From Xanthomonas sp. CFBP 8443 (GTDB lineage Bacteria; Pseudomonadota; Gammaproteobacteria; Xanthomonadales; Xanthomonadaceae), in contig NZ_CP102592.1 in assembly GCF_025666195.1 (NCBI RefSeq), forward strand, positions 434,001 through 498,000: a stretch of 64,000 nt of DNA. The letters run 5' to 3'. The notes beneath the pieces were generated by a model. The model did no database searches. It was not told the DNA's origin and worked only from the letters and a program-made list of their open reading frames with translations. The translations under genes were made by a program, and so were the position numbers. Positions 52,301 to 59,738 of this stretch are shown in pieces. The number at the start of each line of letters is the position of its first letter. Positions within the stretch are counted from its first letter, which is position 1.

Positions 52301-52897
52301 GCCGTTAATCAGGCTTCAAGCGAAGTGCAGCGCGCAATAACAACGGTGGCGGATTGGTTCGCGCCTATCGAGGTTGAGGATGTGCGTTTCTCCATGGAAG
52401 ATGTTTGCGATATTGCAAAAACCTACGTGCAATCGTTGACTCCTGGCTTCAACCCATCTGTAACCGTGAGCGACAAGTCGGGGCTTGCGTTTAACGTTCA
52501 ACAACTTCCATTCATGCAGGACATCATGCTGGTTGCGATCGATAACGTTGCCAAGCGATCCAACATGAAGGAGCCGAAGATTCATATCGCTTCAGACTAC
52601 AGTGCCGAAGCGAGCGTGCTCACCCTAGAAATATCGAACGAAGCCGTGTTCCCCGGAGGGATCGCAGGAGGTAGGGTTCGCGTGTCGGAGGTTCAACCAA
52701 GGTTGAACGATCCCGATTATCTGGCGCGGGCCAGGCAAGACAAAGATTCCGGAATTCCAAAACTTGCAAGCATTGTTTCTCAGTCTGAGCATGGGCGCTT
52801 GAGCATAGAGATCAGGGACGACGGGCAGTTCTATTTAAACCTGGCGCTATCCATCCATCAGGAGGAGCCGAAAGATGCTAATCCTAATAGCGGATGA
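49394..52897 (+). CDS. dtcA: Detocs sensor kinase DtcA
   Basis: A 1167-residue soluble protein with a TTG start; AGGAG lies 5 bp upstream. No TM segment or signal peptide is present. Residues ~1-900 are helical, with many Leu/Ala pairs typical of TPR-like solenoids, though no clean TPR consensus can be written. Residues ~920-990 look like a dimerisation helix (AKETSNHFGTLFAQLKKAVE; candidate phospho-acceptor His942). The C-terminal ATPase domain is divergent: MLVAIDNVAKRSN (N-box Asn1051) and DKDSGIPKLASIVSQSEHGRLSIEIRDDG (G-box near 1118-1128). It probably senses infection and phosphorylates the two receivers encoded next. It overlaps dtcB by 23 bp. Codon use is clearly more A/T-rich than the core genes. 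Confidence 0.82.
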   Translation: MKAKERKRPISLISGVVARSREGRKNTETERQLRAHQYRQGLSNALLQARTKVSTSGVGGFFEEMRRLTTFENKRFARIPIGYSYLTLLQSTEPRSLKFEIHWLSWRLLAERDLLSLFLAKKQEIERLIVIGSFAQALAEVEAVEGLAGVSLWSMSLTVALLQELGGDDAQKEYASKIRARFRKAVLPVCVRHLSQRAEKSVPIGWYVENTARRLVNRERADIQVYLQYRLAGAWPSAERELAAILRVEQNHHVFDMYETFIAALQRLTVTSPNIGVRQRVEDAVSRLGEFNDFRLDKLAAALGLGFGMPNCEVLDSRALDLALLGQYRPAYREAATRSSPPISRSIATALVRSLLQSVMHPCKWRPRDEAAGLELRVSKALAIQSEPFRLIGSADSADLAWKMGAVYSGLPFAQATLELYEAQRSSTPQVYLRNLKLAALNCQHISLLDVVSNAASPTVARQYLDKLSLSPTRGWAMMMLDRQSTSDDSLEDHALAFARGCASYNAGKYEEVGVRIAESLRSPVQMMARTSAMIALSAYGVTGDLRSAVNLLSRELSVVGRKPDSLPIQLVFEGIPWREMAPLAERVALSNALAALGEIDTTDKTRTNRIFALQKVLAAHGVDRPSLLPHSLKDVEPEEVVYFLRNACSTDVLDMLRTLPSSKAVLEERRDIYARLVQLDPINANEYKYQLATISKEIRVNQGLKTIDASRVHVDTPALRSILRRDLADSFNRYLQLSKDGESPAETFDSLLRELAKPELAARLWLTVQESEADELLISMVNVAKARFLFDVPHGLDSYLSKRIRHGSIVGYLRAPVEAEALITQQHSDGRYKENTRWERAIAQSRNPLELQAAFLGFTRAYDSQLLRLKDVLLHVRTEEKPRGIFDPRMGPAHYRLFRAVARTDTTIETFLDTVLSSLRGLLNPSLEVACDLIAKETSNHFGTLFAQLKKAVEANVDLGQDRTDLLKAVNQASSEVQRAITTVADWFAPIEVEDVRFSMEDVCDIAKTYVQSLTPGFNPSVTVSDKSGLAFNVQQLPFMQDIMLVAIDNVAKRSNMKEPKIHIASDYSAEASVLTLEISNEAVFPGGIAGGRVRVSEVQPRLNDPDYLARARQDKDSGIPKLASIVSQSEHGRLSIEIRDDGQFYLNLALSIHQEEPKDANPNSG

Positions 52898-53330
52898 TGA
52901 GAGCCCAAAGCTGTCAAGTATTCGAAGCTGGCTGGAAGTGTTTGCTCCGTACGCCAAGATCATCGTGTCCAGATCGGTCCGAACAACGATCGATGCGCTC
53001 ATAGAGCAAGGCCCCAGCATTGTCATACTCGACATGTCGCTCCCGACGTTTGACGTCGGGGCGGGCGAGAGTGGCGGGCGGCCGCAGGGATTCGGAGGCA
53101 TGGAAGTGCTGCGACACGTCGATTTCCATGGACTTTCGCCCAAGGTCATCGTCGTCACGCAGTACGAAGCCTTCCACGATAAGGGCAAGCAAGTGGATCT
53201 GACGGAACTCGCTACGACGTTGAGAAGCGAACACAGTGGGGTCTTCGTTGACTGCGTCTACTACAATGCCGTGAGCGACGACTGGAAGGTGAAGCTCGGC
53301 GCCTGTCTCCAAGAGCTAATGGTGGCCTAA
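52875..53330 (+). CDS. dtcB: Detocs stand-alone receiver DtcB
   Basis: A 151-residue receiver with no output domain. It has the acidic pair D7/D8 (LIADDES), phospho-acceptor Asp53 (SIVILDMSLPTFD) and switch Thr (VIVVTQYEAF). In Detocs the lone receiver acts as a phosphate sink that buffers against accidental effector activation. GGAGGAG at 52861-52867 lies inside the end of dtcA. Its stop overlaps the dtcC start as TAATG, so dtcA, dtcB and dtcC are translated as a coupled unit. Confidence 0.85.
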   Translation: MLILIADDESPKLSSIRSWLEVFAPYAKIIVSRSVRTTIDALIEQGPSIVILDMSLPTFDVGAGESGGRPQGFGGMEVLRHVDFHGLSPKVIVVTQYEAFHDKGKQVDLTELATTLRSEHSGVFVDCVYYNAVSDDWKVKLGACLQELMVA

Positions 53331-54589
53331 TGCGAATTTTGCTGGTGGATGACAACTCGCGCCGCGTTGCAAAAGCGGTGAGGAGCCTCGTGGAAAGTGG
53401 TCGAATTGGGCATGACGACATCGTTAATGCGCGTTGCACGGCGGAAGCTGCATCGTTTATGCAGGACGAGAAGTTCGACCTGCTTTTGATTGACCTTATG
53501 ATCCCGGGAAGATTGAGCGATGACCCTGATGTCAAACACTCGCTGCAACTGCTCGGTGAGATAAATGACGGGGGGGCGCTGCGCAAGCCAAGAAAGATTA
53601 TTGGCTTGACCGAGTATGATGCCGCGGCAAGCGAAGCTGCGGAAACGTTCCGACAAGATGCTTGGCACCTGTTAATCACCAGTGATCTCCGTGATGATTG
53701 GCTCGATACCATCGTTCGGTGCATCGACTACATCACAGAAGAGCAGTCTCAACGAGAGTCGTCAAATTACTTGACGGACATCCTCGTGGTGGCCGCGATG
53801 AAATCCGAACTTGAGGCGATCCACGAGCTGCAATGGAATTGGAAGGCCCCAGAGCCGGCAGATGACAACACGTTCGTTGTGCCAGGGCGAATTGATGTTG
53901 CGGGCAGGTCATACTCTGTCGTTTCTGCCCATGCGGAGCGCATGGGCATGGTGTCCGCGGCCGTACTGGCGTCGAAACTGATCAGCATCTACAGGCCTCG
54001 CGTCTGCGTGATGCCGGGTATTTGTGCGGGCGTTCCTGGACGGGCCGAGATCGGCGACGTTGTTTTCGCGGACTGCAGTTGGGATTATCAGAGTGGGAAA
54101 CACGCCGTCTCCGAGCAGGGTGGTTCAATCTTCCTGAGCGCTCCGCACCAGATCGCCGTTGATGTGCGAATTCCGCCCCGAGTTGATCAGTTGGGAACAG
54201 ATGCTGATGCCTTGTACTCGATCTGGAAAAAGTGGCCAAATCGTCCCAAGAATCCATTTCGGGTTGTGCGAGGGCCGATGGGCTGCGGCTCGGCGGTGCT
54301 TGCCGATAGCGGAGTAGTCGAGCGGGTGGAGGTGCAGAACAGGAAGTTGCGTGCCATTGAGATGGAATCTTACGGACTGCTTTTGGCGGCAAATTACGCC
54401 GCGAGTCCGCGCCCGCTCTGCATAGTGGCTAAGAGTGTCTGTGACTTTGCAGATAGCAATAAGGGGGACGACCATCAGGCCTATGCCTGTTTCACAAGCG
54501 CACGGGCGATTGATCTATTTCTTACCAGGTTCATGGCCGATTTTGTGGATAGCCAGGTAACCGGGTCAGGTTCACCTTCAAGGCGATAA
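53330..54589 (+). CDS. dtcC: Detocs effector DtcC: receiver fused to a nucleoside-phosphorylase-fold domain
   Basis: A 419-residue fusion. Residues 1-~135 are a receiver with D7/D8 (LVDDNS), phospho-acceptor Asp55 (LLLIDLMIPG) and switch Thr (GLTEYDAA). Residues ~148-405 are a PNP/MTA-nucleosidase-fold domain: DILVVAAMKSELEAI, VMPGICAGVPGRAEIGDVVFAD, the ribose-binding AIEMES (Glu346) and the base-site VAKSVCDFADSNKGDD (Asp372). In Detocs, phosphorylated DtcC cleaves adenine from ATP and related nucleotides, so infected cells lose energy before phage release. Substrate here is inferred from family and gene order. Confidence 0.87.
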   Translation: MRILLVDDNSRRVAKAVRSLVESGRIGHDDIVNARCTAEAASFMQDEKFDLLLIDLMIPGRLSDDPDVKHSLQLLGEINDGGALRKPRKIIGLTEYDAAASEAAETFRQDAWHLLITSDLRDDWLDTIVRCIDYITEEQSQRESSNYLTDILVVAAMKSELEAIHELQWNWKAPEPADDNTFVVPGRIDVAGRSYSVVSAHAERMGMVSAAVLASKLISIYRPRVCVMPGICAGVPGRAEIGDVVFADCSWDYQSGKHAVSEQGGSIFLSAPHQIAVDVRIPPRVDQLGTDADALYSIWKKWPNRPKNPFRVVRGPMGCGSAVLADSGVVERVEVQNRKLRAIEMESYGLLLAANYAASPRPLCIVAKSVCDFADSNKGDDHQAYACFTSARAIDLFLTRFMADFVDSQVTGSGSPSRR

Positions 54590-54621
54590 GGCTTGATGTC
54601 GGCATCAAGCCTTGATGCCGA
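54588..54621 (+). terminator. Two overlapping hairpins after dtcC
   Basis: AAGGCTTGATG pairs with CATCAAGCCTT (54588-54613, loop TCGG). The same central arm can instead pair downstream: TCGGCATCAAG with CTTGATGCCGA (54599-54621). The two folds exclude each other. There is no U-run immediately after, so termination is possible but not certain. Confidence 0.55.
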
Positions 54622-54744
54622 GTTTGGTTTAGATGTCGGTGTTAGAGTAGATTTTCCACGCGGGCATAGCTTGCGTCGTCTACAAATCTCGTTGACGCCG
54701 GCCTTGTCAAAGAGGAGGATTGAATCGCCGCGTTAAAATTACGC

Positions 54745-54810
54745 AGCCGGGCTTGGCAGCCCGATCACTCAGGCGCACCAGCGCCCATCTTCGATGCCCG
54801 GCGCTTTTTT
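54745..54810 (+). ncRNA. Possible small structured RNA or leader ending in a terminator
   Basis: From ~54745 the sequence can fold into CGGGC-TTGGCA-GCCCG and GGCGC-ACCA-GCGCC. It then closes with AGCGCC...GGCGCT (54780-54805) followed by six T. This would make a ~65-nt RNA or an attenuated leader upstream of symE. A TTAAAAT at ~54733 could be a -10 element. The strand is the same as symE, so a simple antisense role is not supported. Confidence 0.4.
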
Positions 54811-54947
54811 GTTGCCCGGCGTTACCGTGGGCGATAGCTCCCACGCTTCATGGCGGGCGGTACGTGGAGGCCGCAAGGCCTGCCGGTCCCTGAGTCCGGT
54901 CTGCCAACCCGTATCGTCCGCCACCTTGCTTGGCAGCAGGGAAAGCG

Positions 54948-54969
54948 GACTCCTCTTAACTCAGGAGTC
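54948..54969 (+). promoter_or_regulatory. Hairpin masking the symE Shine-Dalgarno sequence
   Basis: GACTCCT (54948-54954) pairs perfectly with AGGAGTC (54963-54969) across an 8-nt loop. The AGGAG ribosome site is wholly inside the 3' arm, and the ATG follows at 54974. Translation should be low until the hairpin is opened, as expected for a type I toxin. Confidence 0.65.
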
Positions 54970-54973
54970 ATCT

Positions 54974-55354
54974 ATGTCCCGCAAAGCAGCCGCACCTCAA
55001 AGCACTTCTGTTTCCCGTCGCTGCACCCGCAAGTCAGCAAACCCGTTCGAAGCGGCTGCCACCTCACAGATGCTAGGGTTATCCCTCGGCAACCTGTCGC
55101 GCACAACGCTGTTCAATCCGGTTCCAACGGAAGACGAACTGCCACCCAGGCGTTCGCACAGCCCGCGCTGCCCTAGGCAATGCACGGTGGGCTATGTCTG
55201 CCAGGACGTGTTGATAGACGGCCGTCGGCAGAGCCGGCGCACTCCCACCCTGCGCCTGAGCGGCCAGTGGCTGGCGGAACTAGGATTTGCGCCAGGCAGC
55301 AAGCCCCACATCGCCATCGTCGATGGCGCGCTGGTGATCACGCCCACGGTATAA
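54974..55354 (+). CDS. symE: SymE family type I toxin-like protein
   Basis: A 126-residue protein. The C-terminal ~40 residues (TPTLRLSGQWLAELGFAPGSKPHIAIVDGALVITP) match the SymE toxin domain, which has an AbrB-like swapped-hairpin fold. The N-terminal ~85 residues are basic, Ser/Arg/Pro-rich and not recognisable. SymE in E. coli is SOS-induced and represses translation or compacts the nucleoid; it is controlled by an antisense RNA (SymR). The ATG at 54974 has its ribosome site in a hairpin. It follows the Detocs genes and may be part of the same accessory island. Confidence 0.82.
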   Translation: MSRKAAAPQSTSVSRRCTRKSANPFEAAATSQMLGLSLGNLSRTTLFNPVPTEDELPPRRSHSPRCPRQCTVGYVCQDVLIDGRRQSRRTPTLRLSGQWLAELGFAPGSKPHIAIVDGALVITPTV

Positions 55355-55510
55355 CTCTGTGCCGTCGTCGCTCCGGCGCGCGCTCCTGGCAATCGCGGCT
55401 CCTGGCCTTGCGCCATGTGGGCGGCTGCGCCGCGATGGGCAGCGCCCTGCGACCGGTGCTGGTGCAGGAAACGGCAGTTCGCTGGCCCCATTGCGCGGAC
55501 ATGGTGCGCG

Positions 55511-57001
55511 CTAGCGCTGCCGAATGACGGCAAGCGCTTGGCGCAAGACCACATCGTCGGCACTGGTGACCGGCGGCCGGTCGATCTGAAAATCGGGTCG
55601 CACGCCCGAGACGTCGTCCTTGCCATTGGGACGCACGAAGTGACTCTTGGGGTACGTGACCGGGAGCTTCGTCCCAGGCAGCGTGAAGCGCTGGACCGAC
55701 GCGTAATTCGAGGCCACGTCGGCGGTCTCCTCGCCGATGACCTTGCCGAAACCATAATCCTGCACGAGCGCGGCGACGGAGGCTGCGTTCGAATAGCTGT
55801 GACGGTTCACTAGGATCCACACACGCCCTTGGTAACGCGGGGCGGGACGCGGTTGGACGAGGGGAAGGTCGTAGCGGTAGCGGGTGCCGTTGGGCTGGTG
55901 CGTCTCGGCTTCCATCTGCCGTGCGAAATCGGGATCGATTGGCGCATGGGTGGCCCGCAGGCGCGCGTAGTCCGCCTTGGTCGTCGCACTCGCCTTGAGC
56001 ATGAAGGAGGACGCAAAGCGGAAGGGACGGGTGGCGAACCAGGCGACCATCGGGTCGCTGAAGCTATTGTCCCCGCCGGGATTGTCGCGCAGGTCGATGA
56101 TGAGGTCGTCGGCACCGCCAGCCAGGAGCTTGCGGAAACTGTCGTCGATGAATGCCAGGAACGCCGTCGCCTGATAGGTGGGGGACGCGGCGTCGGCGCC
56201 CGGTTCGCCGTTGAAGAACGGGCCGGGACGCAGGTAGGCGACGCCACCTTCCAATGTCCTGTAGTCGCGGGTGGAGAAATCGGTCGCAAGGCCGGGGTTC
56301 GGATACATGGCGTCCAACGCCTTGCGTTGCTCCAGGGTCACTGCCGGCACGGGAACGGTCACGGATTGGCCGGCAACCGTCGCCGTGACCGTGACCGAGG
56401 CGACCGCGCCGCGGTCGAGCCACAACAGCGCCGGAAGGCTTTCTTCCATTTGTGCGAAGGCCATGTAGGGACGCTCTGCAGACACATAGGCCGACAGCCG
56501 CTCCAGGACGGCATGGACCGGCTGGCCGTCGATGGCGGTGATCTCTACGCCCGCGCGTAGTGTGCCGCTGGCCTCCGCCGCTTCGGTCAACAGGACCTTG
56601 TCGCCATCGACACGCGCGAACAGCGGCAGCAAGGTGCCGCCGTTCTGCACATGCGCCACGAAGGCAACGATGGGTGCATCGATCCGGGCGTGCCCGATCC
56701 GCCCGTATGCCACGAACTTCTGGAACAGCGTGGCTACCGCGACCGGCGCCATGGGGCCGCGGATCGATGCCGCCATCGTGCGGTAGGCCCTGTCGTAGTC
56801 CGCCTTGGGGCGGTGTGCGTAGAGATCGAAATGCGCCTCGCGCAAGGTCCGGTACAGGACCGCAAAATCCGCGCGCACGACGTCCGCTGCGACCTCCGCC
56901 GAGGGCGCTGGTTCCGGAGCCGCCGCCGCCGCATCGACGCAGACGGGCGGCGACATGCAGGCGATGGCCGCTAACAGAACAAGCAGGACTCTGACGTTCA
57001 T
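55511..57001 (-). CDS. S41 family C-terminal processing-type peptidase
   Basis: A 496-residue exported protease with a signal peptide (VLLVLLAAIACMSPPVCVDAAAA). A short PDZ-like segment (GTLRAGVEITAIDGQPVHAVLERL) precedes the S41 core: DDLIIDLRDNPGGDNSFSD and VWILVNRHSYSNAASVAALVQDYGFGKVIGEETAD, where the Ser in HSYSNA is the likely nucleophile; the general base is not obvious. The frame ends VLRQALAVIRQR. It is convergent with symE and ~175 bp from the next minus-strand gene. Confidence 0.87.
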   Translation of the reverse strand: MNVRVLLVLLAAIACMSPPVCVDAAAAAPEPAPSAEVAADVVRADFAVLYRTLREAHFDLYAHRPKADYDRAYRTMAASIRGPMAPVAVATLFQKFVAYGRIGHARIDAPIVAFVAHVQNGGTLLPLFARVDGDKVLLTEAAEASGTLRAGVEITAIDGQPVHAVLERLSAYVSAERPYMAFAQMEESLPALLWLDRGAVASVTVTATVAGQSVTVPVPAVTLEQRKALDAMYPNPGLATDFSTRDYRTLEGGVAYLRPGPFFNGEPGADAASPTYQATAFLAFIDDSFRKLLAGGADDLIIDLRDNPGGDNSFSDPMVAWFATRPFRFASSFMLKASATTKADYARLRATHAPIDPDFARQMEAETHQPNGTRYRYDLPLVQPRPAPRYQGRVWILVNRHSYSNAASVAALVQDYGFGKVIGEETADVASNYASVQRFTLPGTKLPVTYPKSHFVRPNGKDDVSGVRPDFQIDRPPVTSADDVVLRQALAVIRQR

Positions 57002-57176
57002 CGTATTCGCTCGGTGGGTGATCGGGCGCGCGCGGGCCAAAGGGCGAGGCAACTGACTGGCTGCGTTGGCCTTCGCCAATGCTGTCGCGAGGGTAGCATC
57101 GCGATGCAGACAGCTTCGCTGCGTGGGCCGCAGAGGGCGGGCTCCTTCAACTCAGGAGCACTCGCAGGTGTGTCGC

Positions 57177-58547
57177 TTAGAGGTTTCCCGGCGGGAAATT
57201 GGCCTGGGTAGCGCCGTCGGCGACCGGCATCACGATGAACTTCTCTGCCGCCGGAAGCTTGCGCTTGTCGATCCAGTCCGCGGTTACGTCGAACAGGCGC
57301 GCGGCGTAGGTCTTCGCCTTGCCGTCGGGCGTGGCGATGGTTTCGATCAGGCCGTGGTCGGCGTTCGGGAACACGACCACGGCGAGATCGCGCCGGCGTT
57401 GCTGCAGTTGCCGGAGCAGTGCCTGGGTGACGGCGTTCGGCGCCTGGCGGTCGCGGCCGCCGAGCAGCCAGAGCTGGCGCGGGGCGATCGTCTCGATCAC
57501 GGGCAGCGGTTCGTAGCCGAAGGTGAGGCCTTGCGCGAGCGCGGGGCCGTTGGCCTGGATGTCGGCGCTGGAGAGCGTCAGGAACAGGCCGGTGTAGGAG
57601 CGCGGCTGGATGGCGTTGCGCCACGGCGCGTCGGCGTGCCTGGCCTTGAACGCCTCCAGTTCCCTGAACCCCTCGCGCATGTTCGAGCGCACGATGCGTG
57701 CGGTGATGTCGGTCAGTTCCCTGGCCTGGGCCACCGCGTCGTCGTCGAATCCCGCGCGACGCACTTGCTGTTCCACCAGTGCGCGGTCCTGCGCGATGGG
57801 CCCTTCCGCCATCGCGAACGCGGGCACCACGAAGTCCAGCGGGACCAGGGTGGCGGTCAGCGGCGCCACCCAGCCGCCCTGGCTGCCGCCGATCACCCCG
57901 ACCCGCCGCACGCGCGGCGCGAGCCGGCGGACTTCCTCGACCGCGGCCGCGGTGTCGCGTGCGCGCGCATGGAAATCCGAGGACGGGGCGCCGGTGGAGG
58001 CGCCGGTCCCGCGCTTGTCGTAGACGAAGACCGCCACGCCGCGGCGCGCCAGTTCGTATTGCCACACGTTGTCGTCGGTGCTGGGATCGTTGTTCGACCC
58101 CTCGATCCACACGGCCGCCGCCGTGGCGCGACCGCCGACCGGCAGCACGAGCTTGCCGTGCAGCGCGATGCCGTCGCTGCGGAAGGTGGTCTCCTGCTCG
58201 ACCAGGCGCAGGCGGGTGCCGGTCGCGGTCGCCTCGCCTTGGGTCAGTTGCAGCGTGCCGGCGCGGCAGGGGGCGAAACGGATGTACAGAGCGTCGGCGC
58301 CGTAGCCGCCGCTGGCGTCAAGCCGCAAGGAGCCGAAGCGGCCGTTCGACAGGGTGTAGTGGAGTTCGCGCTGTTTCCCGCCGTCGCCGGTGATGGTCAC
58401 CGACTGCCCCGCCGGCAGGGCGTACACGCCCAGCAGGCAGCGCAGGTCCGCGTCCAGGCGGGTGTGCGGCATCGCATCCAGCGGCGGCGCGGGCGTGGAC
58501 GCGGACAGCGCCGCGCCGAGGAGTGCGGCCGTGATGAGTCCCAGCAT
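57177..58547 (-). CDS. Exported alpha/beta-hydrolase
   Basis: A 456-residue protein with a signal peptide (MLGLITAALLGAALSAS). The first ~130 residues form a beta-rich domain (LHYTLSNGRFGSLRLDASGGYG). The hydrolase domain has AAVWIEGSNNDPSTDDN, VFVYDKRGTGASTG, the nucleophile elbow VIGGSQGGW, the acid in LLGGRDRQAPN and His in FPNADHGL. It resembles serine-esterase or dipeptidyl-peptidase-like hydrolases of the BAAT/prolyl-oligopeptidase class. The substrate is unknown. Confidence 0.85.
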   Translation of the reverse strand: MLGLITAALLGAALSASTPAPPLDAMPHTRLDADLRCLLGVYALPAGQSVTITGDGGKQRELHYTLSNGRFGSLRLDASGGYGADALYIRFAPCRAGTLQLTQGEATATGTRLRLVEQETTFRSDGIALHGKLVLPVGGRATAAAVWIEGSNNDPSTDDNVWQYELARRGVAVFVYDKRGTGASTGAPSSDFHARARDTAAAVEEVRRLAPRVRRVGVIGGSQGGWVAPLTATLVPLDFVVPAFAMAEGPIAQDRALVEQQVRRAGFDDDAVAQARELTDITARIVRSNMREGFRELEAFKARHADAPWRNAIQPRSYTGLFLTLSSADIQANGPALAQGLTFGYEPLPVIETIAPRQLWLLGGRDRQAPNAVTQALLRQLQQRRRDLAVVVFPNADHGLIETIATPDGKAKTYAARLFDVTADWIDKRKLPAAEKFIVMPVADGATQANFPPGNL

Positions 58548-58746
58548 GGTCGCGCCTTGTCGTATCGAAACCGCATCCTCGCAGGCGCGGTCGCGGTCGG
58601 CACAGTGCCGAAGGTCCGGAGGACGGTCGGGCGCGTTGGGTCTTCGCCAGGCAATGCGGCGGGGCGCATCGCGTATGGGTGGCGGGCGGCTACTTTCTGT
58701 TACGCATCTGTCTTATGCCGGATATTTCGGCGGCCAACTCGCTCCA

Positions 58747-59253
58747 TCATAACGAGTGAGCGGCGGCTGCCACCTTGCTGCGCAGACCTAGCCGCGTGTC
58801 CAGCGCATAGCGTCCGCCGCCGCGCGCGGCCATGTACAGCGCAAGAGCGCCCATCAGGACCGGAAACTCGATGCCGCGGTCTAGCCAGGGCCACGTCGGC
58901 CCCAGTGCATAGCTGATCGCGGCCATCTGCAGAACGAGCAGCAGGGCGACCAGCCTGGTGCCGAAGCCGATCGCCAGCATCAGCGCACCGCCCGTCTCCA
59001 GCAGCATGACCAGAAACGCCAGCTGCGGCGCGAAGGGAAGGCCTAACACGTTCTGGATAAGGCCGATCGATCCGGCCATCGGGTCCTGCATCGATCCGTG
59101 CGGAATGCGCAGCGCCTTCGGTAGGCCGTGGGTGAAAAGCACTGTGGCGAAGACGATGCGCAGCAGGGCGTAAAGAGCGGGTTCGAGGCGCGCGACGCTT
59201 GCGCCCGCGGCGGACCAAGCGGCGCGCGGCGGCGATGGGGTACGGACGTTCAT
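58747..59253 (-). CDS. DoxX family membrane protein
   Basis: A 168-residue protein with four TM helices. It shows DoxX features: LLRIVFATVLFTHGLPKALRIPHG, FLVMLLETGGALMLAIGFGTRLVALLLVLQMAAISYALG and the terminal EFPVLMGALALYMAARGGGRYALDTRLG. DoxX proteins join quinone or thiol redox reactions and are often encoded beside oxidoreductases, as here. It is the last gene of the SDR-SDR-tautomerase-DoxX cluster. Confidence 0.87.
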   Translation of the reverse strand: MNVRTPSPPRAAWSAAGASVARLEPALYALLRIVFATVLFTHGLPKALRIPHGSMQDPMAGSIGLIQNVLGLPFAPQLAFLVMLLETGGALMLAIGFGTRLVALLLVLQMAAISYALGPTWPWLDRGIEFPVLMGALALYMAARGGGRYALDTRLGLRSKVAAAAHSL

Positions 59254-59408
59254 CGGGACTCCTTGAGGGAATGCGCGAGCGCTGATGCGACGTCATGCTG
59301 CCAAGGACGAGTGACGCACGTTGGCTGGACTTCGTCATCGTGGTTTTCGGCAGCAAGGTCGGCGGCGGACGTGCATGACCCGCCACCGCCTTTCCGTATC
59401 CGATGGCG

Positions 59409-59627
59409 TCACTTGCCCTTCGGCGACAAGCCCATCTTCTCCAGCGTCAGCGTCTCGTCGGCGCGGCCCCAGCCGCCGTCCGCGACTTCTTCGACGAGCA
59501 CCATGCTGAAAGGACGCACCTCCTCGCCGAAGTACTCGACGAACATCGCCGTGGTGCGGTGGATGATCTCTTCCTTGCGGGCGTGGTCCAGGATTCCTTC
59601 CGGGAACTTGTAGTTGGCGAATGGCAT
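59409..59627 (-). CDS. 4-oxalocrotonate tautomerase-like protein
   Basis: A 72-residue tautomerase-superfamily protein. Pro2 directly after the start Met is the expected catalytic N-terminal proline. EEIIHRTTAMFVEYFGEEVRPFSMVLVEEVADGGWG forms the beta-alpha-beta core. Such enzymes isomerise keto/enol acids; the substrate is unknown. It lies between an SDR gene and the DoxX gene, on the same strand. Confidence 0.83.
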   Translation of the reverse strand: MPFANYKFPEGILDHARKEEIIHRTTAMFVEYFGEEVRPFSMVLVEEVADGGWGRADETLTLEKMGLSPKGK

Positions 59628-59738
59628 GGTGATGCTCCGTTGGTGGTGAAACAGGATTGGAAAAATTCTGGGTACTCGCAGCGAAGGCACGGCACGCTGG
59701 TTGCGCCAGGCGCGTTGCTGATGCGCTGGACGCAAGCG

